Source: Ruegeria atlantica | Lineage (GTDB): Bacteria; Pseudomonadota; Alphaproteobacteria; Rhodobacterales; Rhodobacteraceae | Length of the DNA: 64,000 bases | Assembly (NCBI RefSeq): GCF_013033965.1 | Contig: NZ_WQFE01000001.1 | Span: 186,001-250,000 of the forward strand | Direction: 5' to 3' | The notes under the pieces: model-generated | Databases searched by the model: none | The model's input: only the letters and a program-made list of their open reading frames with translations | What the model was told of the DNA's origin: nothing | Shown: positions 45,006 through 52,292 of the stretch, one piece after another | How positions within the stretch are numbered: position 1 is the stretch's first letter | Layout of the letters: each line of letters opens with the position of its first letter | Position numbers and translations under genes: made by a program

Positions 45006-45581
45006 ATGACCAGAGCTTTGGCCGTTGTACTGGCTGTGCTTTCGCTTGTGATGATTGCCGCGTGTTCGGCACCACCGCGCGCGACCGGCGATGAGGTCCA
45101 AAGACTGGCAACGGAAATCCGCAGCCTTGGTCCGGATATCGACCCCGAAGAAGCTGACCGCGCGGCCCGCATCGCCTATTCCTATACCGCGCAGCTGGTT
45201 CAGGAATATGAAATCACCGACCCTCCGCTGATCCACAATGCCAAGGTCAACAAAGGCCTGCGCCCGCGCGGGCTGTGCTGGCATTGGGCCGAGGATATCG
45301 AACGTCGACTGAAGCAAGAGAATTTTAAGACGTTAGAGCTGCACCGCGCGATAGCGAATGCGGATAACCGGTTCAGGATCGATCACAGCACCGCCATCAT
45401 CAGCCGCAAAGGTGAGACGATGTATGACGGCGTGGTGCTGGATCCATGGCGGTACGGCGGTGTGCTGTTCTGGTCGCCCCTGGCGGAAGACACCAGATAT
45501 GAGTGGGTGCCCCGCAACGTTGTTCTGGAAAAGCGACGTCAGGAACAATACGGGGCGTTGCTGCCCTATGTCAGCGGCTAG
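45006..45581 (+). CDS. Conserved lipoprotein of unknown function
   Basis: A 191-residue protein. MTRALAVVLAVLSLVMIAAC is a lipoprotein signal with lipobox IAAC. The mature part contains RAARIAYSYTAQLVQEYEIT, RGLCWHWAEDIERRLKQENF, DHSTAIISRKGETMYDGVVL and DPWRYGGVLFW. The Cys-His-Asp order (LCWHW, DHST, LDPWR) resembles transglutaminase-like or papain-like peptidase folds, but this is only a guess. GAGGAG is present before the ATG. It follows hisE by about 70 bases. Confidence 0.75.
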   Translation: MTRALAVVLAVLSLVMIAACSAPPRATGDEVQRLATEIRSLGPDIDPEEADRAARIAYSYTAQLVQEYEITDPPLIHNAKVNKGLRPRGLCWHWAEDIERRLKQENFKTLELHRAIANADNRFRIDHSTAIISRKGETMYDGVVLDPWRYGGVLFWSPLAEDTRYEWVPRNVVLEKRRQEQYGALLPYVSG

Positions 45582-45583
45582 CT

Positions 45584-46054
45584 TCACAGCTTGGACGAGA
45601 TCACTCCGGTCGCGAACCCGCCCATGCGCAACTCGCCAAACAGGCGCTGATATTCAATTTTGGGGCAACGGTTCATAACTACATCCACACCGCGCGCCTG
45701 TGCCCGGGCTGCTGCTTCGGGATGTTCAACGCCGATCTGCATCCAGATCGTGCGCAGATCGGGAAATGCAGACAGGGCATCGTCGACTATTGGGGGAACG
45801 GCCTCGGACCGGCGGAAGATATCGACCATATCAACCGGCTGAGTAATCTCGGACAACGACGCCTGCACGGTTTGGCCAAAAAGAACCTTCCCGGCATGAC
45901 CGGGATTCACAGGAATTACTGTGTATCCTTTAAGCGAGAGGTAGCGCGCAACGTAATAGCTGGGCCGTACCGGGTTCATCGATACGCCCACGACGGCGAC
46001 CACTTTGGTCCGCCGCAGGATGTCTTTCAGGAAGGAGTCTGTGTAATCCGTCAT
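45584..46054 (-). CDS. CoA-binding domain protein (YccU-like)
   Basis: A 156-residue single-domain Rossmann protein. KVVAVVGVSMNPVRPSYYVA and YLSLKGYTVIPVNPGHAGKV form the CoA-binding motif, with VDMVDIFRRSEAVPPIVDDA and WMQIGVEHPEAAARAQARGV following. The terminal VMNRCPKIEYQRLFGEL is the conserved YccU motif. The family resembles the CoA-binding part of succinyl-CoA synthetase; its biological role is unclear. It converges on the lipoprotein gene. Confidence 0.93.
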   Translation of the reverse strand: MTDYTDSFLKDILRRTKVVAVVGVSMNPVRPSYYVARYLSLKGYTVIPVNPGHAGKVLFGQTVQASLSEITQPVDMVDIFRRSEAVPPIVDDALSAFPDLRTIWMQIGVEHPEAAARAQARGVDVVMNRCPKIEYQRLFGELRMGGFATGVISSKL

Positions 46055-46082
46055 GCGGTCACCCTAGACGCCGTCCGGCAAA

Positions 46083-46185
46083 GAAAAAAGCGCTCAGGTC
46101 GAACCTGAGCGCCAGTTGTTGGAACGAGGGACAGTGAAATGACCCGCGGCAGTTCCGTTCCGCGGTCACTGTGACATTTAGGCAT
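46083..46185 (-). ncRNA. Candidate sRNA with intrinsic terminator
   Basis: On the minus strand two hairpins follow each other: one at 46172-46131 (outer 7 bp ACAGTGA/TCACTGT, inner CCGCGG/CCGCGG) and one at 46112-46090 (9-bp GCGCTCAGG/CCTGAGCGC), the second followed by TTTTTT. The YHS gene upstream has its own terminator-like element at 46196-46220, so this looks like a separate transcript. The 5' end is not known; no family is recognised. Confidence 0.45.
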
Positions 46186-46195
46186 AAGTTTTGAG

Positions 46196-46220
46196 AAAAA
46201 AAGAGGCGCGTCTCCTTTTT
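46196..46220 (-). terminator. Weak terminator-like element after the YHS gene
   Basis: A-rich and T-rich runs flank GAG-CTC arms around a CGCG centre. On the minus strand it reads into TTTTTTT about 35 bases past the YHS stop. The GC stem is short, so the call is tentative. Confidence 0.4.
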
Positions 46221-46252
46221 GTGATGACATATCAAAAAAAGAGGGAATTTAC

Positions 46253-46705
46253 CTACTTTTGATACAATACCAAAGGCCAGTTTTCCTCGGCCATGTGAAT
46301 GTACTCTGCACGATCTCCGCGCCAAAGCTGCTCAACCTCGGGAGAATGGGTCAAGTACAATCTACCGTCCACCATGTCCCAGAGCATCGGATCAGTGCTT
46401 TTTAAAATACCTTGAGCCATGGCATATGCGCAGTAGCCCCCGAACTGAGGGGAAAAGGCGCGGGGATTGCTTTCGAACAGATCACGATTCTCAGCCGAGG
46501 CGAAATGCCATTCCGCCCCTTTCCAGACAACGGAATACTCGGGCAAACCGCGTATCGGTGATTCTCCCAGAAAATATGACACCGGATCATAGCCGTCCAT
46601 GACGGCTCCGTCGGCTTCGTAGAAGACGGGCATATCCTGTGCATAAGCGGCAGGAAGAAAGGCGGCAGCGGCTATCGCACCAAGTATGAAACGTCTAGTT
46701 GGCAT
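46253..46705 (-). CDS. Secreted YHS-domain protein
   Basis: A 150-residue protein with a signal peptide carrying an RR pair (MPTRRFILGAIAAAAFLPAA, cleavage near AYAQ), which may direct Sec or Tat export. The domain GYDPVSYFLGESPIRGLPEY, VWKGAEWHFASAENRDLFES and NPRAFSPQFGGYCAYAMAQG is the YHS type, related to metal-binding TRASH/YHS domains, although the cysteines usual in that motif are reduced to one (YCAY). The role is unknown, perhaps metal handling. ATG 46705 is taken; the preceding ATG codon at 46708 is equally possible. Confidence 0.85.
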   Translation of the reverse strand: MPTRRFILGAIAAAAFLPAAYAQDMPVFYEADGAVMDGYDPVSYFLGESPIRGLPEYSVVWKGAEWHFASAENRDLFESNPRAFSPQFGGYCAYAMAQGILKSTDPMLWDMVDGRLYLTHSPEVEQLWRGDRAEYIHMAEENWPLVLYQK

Positions 46706-46809
46706 CACAGGCTCAGGATTACAAATTCAGGGTATCAAAATGCAATCTTTTGTCGCGCATAACACCCCTATTAACGCGGTTGTGAACGCCCGTGTCGCTT
46801 TAGCCTGCG

Positions 46810-47124
46810 TCAGTCAAAGATATCCTCGACCACGTCCCAGGCCTCATCGATGACCCGGGCGAAGATCCCCTTTTTCTTCTTTTTCTTTTTGTTCTGGTAT
46901 GCGGTGGCCGTCCTGTAGCTGTCGCGCTTCGGCTTGTCATTGTTTAGCTTGCGCTTGGGAACCATCTTGAGGTCATGCAGAGGGGCTCCGCAGCTGGAGC
47001 AGCTGAGTTCATGGCGCTGCTTCCCCTTCAGAACCAACGCGGCGCGCGTTCCGCAGTAGCAGCAAGTTGCGATCTTGGTCGGGCTGGAAATGGCTCTCTC
47101 CTGTCTATCAATGCCTTGAAGCAT
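46810..47124 (-). CDS. Small zinc-ribbon protein with lysine-rich tail
   Basis: A 104-residue protein in this version. Two C-x2-C pairs (ATCCYCGTR and ELSCSSCGAPLHDL) form a predicted zinc ribbon. A very basic run of lysines (NKKKKKKKGIF) precedes an acidic amphipathic end (VIDEAWDVVEDIFD). No function known. The start is uncertain: ATG 47124 overlaps the rlmB end without a ribosome site, whereas AGGAG is placed for initiation at an ATT codon at 47091, giving (M)SSPTKIATCCYCG. It follows rlmB directly on the same strand. Confidence 0.65.
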   Translation of the reverse strand: MLQGIDRQERAISSPTKIATCCYCGTRAALVLKGKQRHELSCSSCGAPLHDLKMVPKRKLNNDKPKRDSYRTATAYQNKKKKKKKGIFARVIDEAWDVVEDIFD

Positions 47125-47878
47125 ATAAGGCAATTGCGGCAGCATTTGAGACGTTCAGAGAACCAAATCCACCGGATGCGTCGATTTTCACCAGCTGATT
47201 GACAGTTTCCTTGGTCTTTTGCCGCAGGCCCGGCCCTTCGGCCCCCAACACCAACGCGACAGGTTGATCCAGTTTGCCGCCCAACGCCGTCTCGATGGTT
47301 TGTTCGGCCTCACCGTCCAAACCCAACACCAGAAAGCCCATGTTTTGCAATTCAACGATCGTATCCGCCAGATTGCGCACACGCAGATAGGGCTGACGCT
47401 CCAGCGCTCCGCTGGCGGTTTTGGCCAGCGCGCCCGTCTCTGGGGCCGAGTGGTGCCGCGTACCGATCACGGCACTAGCCCCAAGCACTTCGGCCGACCG
47501 AAGAATCGCCCCTACATTGTGCGGGTCGGTGACACGGTCCAACAGAATGACCCTAGGATGTTCACGCCCAATGCAGTTTTCAGCCAACCCGCCCCAATCA
47601 AGCGGTTTAACCTCAAGTGCAGCCCCCTGATGAACCGAACCGGGATCAATGGGCGCGGTGAATTTGCGTGGATCGACAATTTCCGCCTCAATCCCTGCAA
47701 ACTCAATCGCTTCGGCCAGTTTATCCCGCGCGTTCCGCGTCACGATCAGTTTCAGTTTCTGCCGGTTCGGGTTCATCAAAGCATCCCGAACGGCGTGCAA
47801 ACCGAACAGCCAAACAGTTTCGGACGCCGCAGCTTTGCGCGCCTGTTCCTTTTCAACAACCCACTTGGGTTTCTTCAT
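47108..47878 (-). CDS. rlmB: 23S rRNA 2'-O-ribose methyltransferase of the TrmH/RlmB family
   Basis: SPOUT methyltransferase, probably modifying G2251 of 23S rRNA. An N-terminal substrate-binding domain (VWLFGLHAVRDALMNPNRQK, LIVTRNARDKLAEAI) precedes the SPOUT core with motif 1 LLDRVTDPHNVGAILRSAEV, motif 2 VALVLGAEGPGLRQKTKE and motif 3 DASGGFGSLNVSNAAAIALY, which form the SAM-binding knot. 256 residues matches RlmB. It is separated from the tRNA-Tyr gene, on the other strand, by about 116 bases. Confidence 0.93.
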   Translation of the reverse strand: MKKPKWVVEKEQARKAAASETVWLFGLHAVRDALMNPNRQKLKLIVTRNARDKLAEAIEFAGIEAEIVDPRKFTAPIDPGSVHQGAALEVKPLDWGGLAENCIGREHPRVILLDRVTDPHNVGAILRSAEVLGASAVIGTRHHSAPETGALAKTASGALERQPYLRVRNLADTIVELQNMGFLVLGLDGEAEQTIETALGGKLDQPVALVLGAEGPGLRQKTKETVNQLVKIDASGGFGSLNVSNAAAIALYASRH

Positions 47879-47994
47879 TTCTTGGGCCTCCGGGCCGGGA
47901 ATTCGGTTTCCTGCGTCAAAGCCAAATTTTCCTGTTGACGCTCCTTCAAGGCGCTAGTAATCACGCCTCCACGTCAGGTGCAACGCCTGACAGT

Positions 47995-48078
47995 GGGCGA
48001 CAGGCCGCAAGGTGTGGCAGGGGACTGTAACTCCCTCGCGGAGACGCACGCCTGGTTCGATTCCAGGGTCGCCCACCA
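47995..48078 (+). tRNA. tRNA-Tyr (GTA)
   Basis: An 84-base type II tRNA with acceptor arms GGGCGAC and GTCGCCC, discriminator A and encoded CCA. The anticodon loop CTGTAAC gives GTA, reading tyrosine codons. The long variable arm (around CGCGGAGACGCAC) and T loop TTCGATT confirm the class. Confidence 0.96.
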
Positions 48079-48472
48079 TCTTTCCAAACATATACAGATC
48101 GCCTGACCAAAGACTTTGACGCGCATTGGCGTTCGATTGTGAGCCTCTGTTGCATTTTGTTGACATGGGTTGGGCATCGCGCCTGGACCACCAGTCTTGC
48201 CTCCGGAAACGAAAAAAGCCTCCAAGTTTTCTATTCGCAACCAGCATACGGCAGGGCACCCACAAAAGTCGGGGCTTGGCTGGCGCAAGGCAGTTTGGAG
48301 AGCAGATGCTACAGGCTGTTGCCTGCGCAAAGCACGTGCTGTGCGCCGAAACGAGAGCCTGAATGCGGCGATCCTGCACCAATCGCCACCTGAACAGTCC
48401 GAGCTGCCTTATGACAAAGTAATCAACCACGACTCTGACGCGCTAAATCTACGTTCCCAGAATTGCCGTCGC
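48079..48472. other. Gap between tRNA-Tyr and the racemase/aldolase-like gene
   Basis: About 390 bases with only short, unconvincing reading frames on either strand. No RNA gene, repeat or strong terminator was identified. Confidence 0.4.
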
Positions 48473-49594
48473 CTAGTTTGGCAGGCATTTCCATTCGCCA
48501 ACGACCTTCCCGCCTCGAACGGCAAGCATGGTGCCGAATTGATTCAACACGGCCTCGCTTTGACTGGGCCGCAGCAAGGCGATGTCACCCGGCGACACGT
48601 CGGACGCACGGGGGCCAGTCCACACTTCCTGATTGCTGGAACGGCCAAAGATTGCAGAGTACCCAAAACCGCCGGGAAACACCGGCTGGGCAAGGAAGTG
48701 GCCGCCAAAGACGGCAATATCCATTTTTTGCCGAGGTAAAAACTCCATCCCCGGCAAAACATTACCCGGCAAGACCTTAAGGACCGGCGTTGCGATGAAC
48801 GCGGCCGGTTCGAAAGCCTGCGTCGTGGCGTGATCAAAGTCGGTGGGCTTTACCAGGACCGAGCCGAATGCGACCTCGTTTGCCGCACCCTGGGAAAGAT
48901 AGGATTGAAAGGTCAGGCTGCCGCCAGTGTTCAGACACAAGCCTTCCCCGGCGTGCGGCAAAGCCACGAGGGCAGCTGCGAACGCATCTGCGCTGGCCTT
49001 TGCAGCACGTTTGCGCAAAATGCCCGGAAGTTTGGCCAAATGCGCCTCGTACCCCATCACCCCAGACAGATTCCCATATGGGTGCCCCACGATCTGTTGG
49101 ACAAGCTCTGACACGGATTGAGGGTCAACTCCGCCGCGATGCAGGCCAATATCCAACTCAAGCGACAAACGAAGCGGTGTTTGGCGGTCCGAGGCCAGCG
49201 CCAGATACTCTGCAAGTCGCGTCGGAGTGTCGATCAACCATTGCACGCGCCCTGCAGCATCAGGACAGGCGGCCAGCAGCCTCGCGGCCGAACTGACTGG
49301 CAAAGGCTTTCCGATCAGATGATCCGTATCGGGCTCAGCCGTCAAAAGCGCCTGCAACATAGGCTCGGAAAACGTCATCAGGCCAGAGGTCGAAATCCGC
49401 TCGCGAATGAAGTCCAGCAAGGGCAGACACGGCAGAGACTTGGCGACCAATCTGCGGGCCAGTCCGGCATCGGCAACCCCGTCCGCGACAGAACAATTGG
49501 CGTCCAGAAGGTCCAAGTTCACCGCAACGACAGGCTTGTCCACGCCGTAGGATCGCAGGGACTCTGACAGGTGCTTCAAGCCCGCGGCGTTCAT
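48473..49594 (-). CDS. Alanine racemase N-terminal/D-threonine aldolase-like PLP protein
   Basis: A 373-residue fold-type III PLP protein related to DSD1/D-threonine aldolase. The first strand KPVVAVNLDLLDANCSVADG normally carries or precedes the PLP lysine. LARRLVAKSLPCLPLLDFIR contains a lysine in a suitable place. LSLELDIGLHRGGVDPQSVS, GYEAHLAKLPG and NTGGSLTFQSYLSQGAANEV are typical, and the C-terminal AVFGGHFLAQP with PSQSEAVLNQFGTMLAVRGG resembles the D-serine dehydratase-like metal-binding domain. Substrate unknown, probably a D-amino or 3-hydroxy amino acid. It is coupled by ATGA overlap to the upstream sugar-lactone oxidase. Confidence 0.85.
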   Translation of the reverse strand: MNAAGLKHLSESLRSYGVDKPVVAVNLDLLDANCSVADGVADAGLARRLVAKSLPCLPLLDFIRERISTSGLMTFSEPMLQALLTAEPDTDHLIGKPLPVSSAARLLAACPDAAGRVQWLIDTPTRLAEYLALASDRQTPLRLSLELDIGLHRGGVDPQSVSELVQQIVGHPYGNLSGVMGYEAHLAKLPGILRKRAAKASADAFAAALVALPHAGEGLCLNTGGSLTFQSYLSQGAANEVAFGSVLVKPTDFDHATTQAFEPAAFIATPVLKVLPGNVLPGMEFLPRQKMDIAVFGGHFLAQPVFPGGFGYSAIFGRSSNQEVWTGPRASDVSPGDIALLRPSQSEAVLNQFGTMLAVRGGKVVGEWKCLPN

Positions 49595-50838
49595 GGCCGA
49601 AACAACCGGGCAAGCGCGGGGGTCAGAAACTTACCCTGTGGGTCCAGCTGTTCGCGCAGCGCACAAAACCGGTCGAAATCCGGGTACATCACTGACAGGT
49701 CCTTGTAGGATAGATTGTGCATCTTGCCCCAATGCGGGCGGCCTCCGGCTTCGACAAATAGCGGCTCAATGGCTCCGAAGTACCGTTTGTGATCTTCACC
49801 TGCGTCTGTGTGAATTGCGATGGAAATGCGCGGCCCGCCCTGAAACGGAGACAGGCAGGCCGTGTCACCAGCGGTCTGGCGTACTTCGATCGGAAAGTAG
49901 ATGTTTTTGTGATCGCGATGCAGGCGCGTCAGAAGCTCTTGCAGAACATCCACCGCTACATCGGGCGGCAGATGGTACTCCATTTCCTTAAACGGAATGT
50001 GCCGATCACTACACAAAACCCGCCAGCTTTCGCCGACGTAATCTTCGTCGGACTGCGCCATTGTCAGTAACTTCAGTAATGCACTGCGCAACCCCTCGCT
50101 CACCCTGCCCGCGCTTCGTGCAAGTTTCAGGACCTTTACAGCGATCATATCCAGATCGCGTGGCGCTTTGCCTTCTGGGGCATCGGTGATGGCATGACGA
50201 AGTTCGACGGTTTTTCCGGTGAACGGGATGTAGAAAAACTCAAAATTCCGGTTCTCTGCCCAATTCTGATGCATCGTGGCCAGACTATCCTCGACCGTGC
50301 AAAGTTGAACCTGCCGACGCAGGTTGTACTTTGGCACGACCGAGATCTGTGTTTCGGTCAATACGCCCAACATCCCCAAGCTGACCTGGACCATCTCAAG
50401 CGGGATATCATCCGTGGTCAGGATCTCTCCGTTTGCCCCGACCAACCTTGCGGCGGTGATTTCTGCCGAAAGGCAGGGCATTTCACGCCCGGTCCCATGG
50501 GTGGCGGTCGACGCCGCGCCGGCCAGTGATTGCGTATTGATGTCCCCAAGATTGCGGAACGCCAGCCCCTTGTCCGCCAGCGCCGGTGACAGATCGCGTA
50601 GCCGCGCGTTGGCGTTGACCCACACCCGATCCTGCTCGACGTCGCCGATCGTTGGCAGGTCTAATCCCGACAAATCCACGATCCGGTCACCACCGGCCAC
50701 AATCGGCGTAAAGGAATGCCCCGCACCCAAGACCCGCAGGGTTTGAGGCTGCGCGATTTCTTTTTGCAGCTCGGCAATCGACGTCGGGCACGCTATTGTC
50801 GTATCCGCGTGCTGATTTCCGGCCCAGTTGGTCCACAT
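49591..50838 (-). CDS. FAD-dependent D-arabinono-1,4-lactone oxidase-family protein
   Basis: A 415-residue VAO-type flavoprotein. The N-terminal FAD domain has WAGNQHADTTIACPTSIAEL and LRVLGAGHSFTPIVAGGDRI; the His of the GHS motif is the usual covalent flavin attachment point. NLGDINTQSLAGAASTATHG and the C-terminal ALO domain end (HWGKMHNLSYKDLSVMYPDF, FDRFCALREQLDPQGKFLTP) match the sugar-1,4-lactone oxidases. The real substrate may be a sugar lactone or alditol. ATG 50838 (MWTNWAGNQ) is chosen; the frame opens at 50874. It forms an operon with the PLP protein. Confidence 0.88.
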   Translation of the reverse strand: MWTNWAGNQHADTTIACPTSIAELQKEIAQPQTLRVLGAGHSFTPIVAGGDRIVDLSGLDLPTIGDVEQDRVWVNANARLRDLSPALADKGLAFRNLGDINTQSLAGAASTATHGTGREMPCLSAEITAARLVGANGEILTTDDIPLEMVQVSLGMLGVLTETQISVVPKYNLRRQVQLCTVEDSLATMHQNWAENRNFEFFYIPFTGKTVELRHAITDAPEGKAPRDLDMIAVKVLKLARSAGRVSEGLRSALLKLLTMAQSDEDYVGESWRVLCSDRHIPFKEMEYHLPPDVAVDVLQELLTRLHRDHKNIYFPIEVRQTAGDTACLSPFQGGPRISIAIHTDAGEDHKRYFGAIEPLFVEAGGRPHWGKMHNLSYKDLSVMYPDFDRFCALREQLDPQGKFLTPALARLFRP

Positions 50839-50924
50839 GCTCTGTCTCCTCCAAGAAAGAGGATTGCAGCACATGTGGAACGAAACAAGTCAGGAAAACA
50901 GAAGCTTACCCTACGGGAGTTTTG

Positions 50925-51446
50925 TCAGGCCGCAGCCTCACGCTGCGCGGTGACGCGGTTGAACCATTCAACGATGCTTTCCGGATCAGCCGTGATCTGT
51001 TCGGCCGCGCCACCTGTGAACTCGTCGAATTTTTCTTTGTTCAGACCGTTCACACCGACAAGGACGGGAATATCTTGCGCCAGCGCTTCGGCGATCACAG
51101 GGCGAAAACCACGCCCGTCCGCCTCATGTTTGCCGAATTTATTGATGATCAGCAGCTGCGGTGCGTCGGCCAGCGAAGCGGTCACATATCCAACGGCCTG
51201 CTCCAACGCTGCAGGGTCCAGACGACAACCGCGCGATTGCTCACCAAGGGATTGGGAAATGCGAATGGTCTCGCCCTCGGGCAGAACCCGGACATCCATG
51301 TCACATTTGCTGCTATCCGCGCATTCGGTGTTGGTTTGCACCACCCCAGCCAGAGCCGCGCCGTTGGCAAGCAAGTGTTCGGCAACCGCGCTCAGCAAGC
51401 GGTCCGTCGCGCCGCGGTCGGTGGTGGTAACATAGGCCAGATGCAT
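50925..51446 (-). CDS. DUF2478 family protein
   Basis: A 173-residue protein starting MHLAYVTTTDRGATDRLLSA, with a DUF2478 pattern: LLANGAALAGVVQTNTECAD, KCDMDVRVLPEGETIRISQS, GCRLDPAALEQAVGYVTASL and LLIINKFGKHEADGRGFRPV. The family is often found near molybdate transport genes and resembles P-loop nucleotide-binding folds, although no Walker A is clear here. ATG 51446 is chosen over the frame start at 51509. It lies between the NnrU-like gene and the lactone oxidase, both on the same strand. Confidence 0.82.
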   Translation of the reverse strand: MHLAYVTTTDRGATDRLLSAVAEHLLANGAALAGVVQTNTECADSSKCDMDVRVLPEGETIRISQSLGEQSRGCRLDPAALEQAVGYVTASLADAPQLLIINKFGKHEADGRGFRPVIAEALAQDIPVLVGVNGLNKEKFDEFTGGAAEQITADPESIVEWFNRVTAQREAAA

Positions 51447-51518
51447 CCAAGGACCCCTTAGTACAGATTTGTGACATTCCAGATAGCACGCAAGTACCCG
51501 CGCGACCACTCTCTTGAT

Positions 51519-52184
51519 TCACGGCAGTGGTGACAACCCAATCACAGGTGCGTGCAGGTGAAGCAGCGCCATGAAGATGGTGGCTGAAACCATCCAGACC
51601 CAAAGCCGTGGCCAAGGACGAGGCGCACGCAACGACAACCGGGCCGTATTGCGAGACAACCTGGTCCATTCCATTCCCATATCGCGTTGTTTACGGCGAT
51701 CTATCAGGGCCATACCGACAGCCGCAAAACCTGCAAAAAGCCCGAACAGGATTACGTGTGACAGACTGCCATTGGCCAGCAGATGCGCCCCAGCCCACAG
51801 CATCAAGGCCGCAAGAATTGGGTGACGCGTGGTCCGCAGAATGCCCGGTTTTTCAGGATCGAAGGCGCGGCGCCCCATCCCGCCAAAAGAGAACGGGTTT
51901 TGGATCGACAAGCCTGCAACCGCCAGCCAACACACGATCGGCATCACCAAGAGTGGTACCCAGCGAAAAATGGCAAGCGGTGGTATGACCTCAACGTAAG
52001 GCGCTTGTGCTGCGGCGACGATCAGCCATACCAGCACCAGCAAGGACAATCCGGAATAGGCCGCGAAATATCCCCTGCGCCCCAACGTTTCAATCAGCCG
52101 CCCGCGCACGGCAGGACGCACCGGGATGGCGTGGCTAAGAAGGAAGGTGATCAATGCTGCGAGGAAGAAGGCCCAACCGGTCAT
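51519..52184 (-). CDS. NnrU-family membrane protein
   Basis: A 221-residue membrane protein with about six helices. MTGWAFFLAALITFLLSHAI, RGYFAAYSGLSLLVLVWLIV, FSFGGMGRRAFDPEKPGILR and TTRHPILAALMLWAGAHLLA match NnrU, which was named from nitric-oxide/nitrite respiration clusters in Rhodobacter and is related to isoprenylcysteine methyltransferase-like proteins. No denitrification genes lie nearby, so its function here is open. It is about 70 bases upstream of the DUF2478 gene. Confidence 0.9.
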   Translation of the reverse strand: MTGWAFFLAALITFLLSHAIPVRPAVRGRLIETLGRRGYFAAYSGLSLLVLVWLIVAAAQAPYVEVIPPLAIFRWVPLLVMPIVCWLAVAGLSIQNPFSFGGMGRRAFDPEKPGILRTTRHPILAALMLWAGAHLLANGSLSHVILFGLFAGFAAVGMALIDRRKQRDMGMEWTRLSRNTARLSLRAPRPWPRLWVWMVSATIFMALLHLHAPVIGLSPLP

Positions 52185-52257
52185 AGTAATCTCCGAACGT
52201 GTTACGCAGGATCTATGCCCCGATTACTGTCCGGTCTTTGTCCAAAATCAAGTGCGG

Positions 52258-52284
52258 GGGAAAAGGGGCGGACACACCGCCCCT
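52258..52284 (-). terminator. Intrinsic terminator after the ABC transporter operon
   Basis: A perfect 7-bp stem GGGGCGG (52265-52271) and CCGCCCC (52277-52283) with a 5-base loop is followed on the minus strand by TTTTCC. It starts about ten bases past the permease stop. Confidence 0.8.
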
Positions 52285-52292
52285 GCCCCATT

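Noticed and set aside
35588-46215. Shared 15-base motif AAGAGGCGCGTyTCC near the 49-residue gene and near the candidate sRNA
   Set aside because: A rough count shows that many such one-mismatch 15-base pairs are expected by chance in 64 kb.
47954-48430. Minus-strand frame containing GDPGIEPGVRLREG
   Set aside because: This is the well-known false protein produced by translating the tRNA-Tyr gene on the wrong strand.
48170-48739. 189-codon plus-strand frame after tRNA-Tyr
   Set aside because: Its second half is antisense to the racemase/aldolase-like gene and the first half has no protein-like features.
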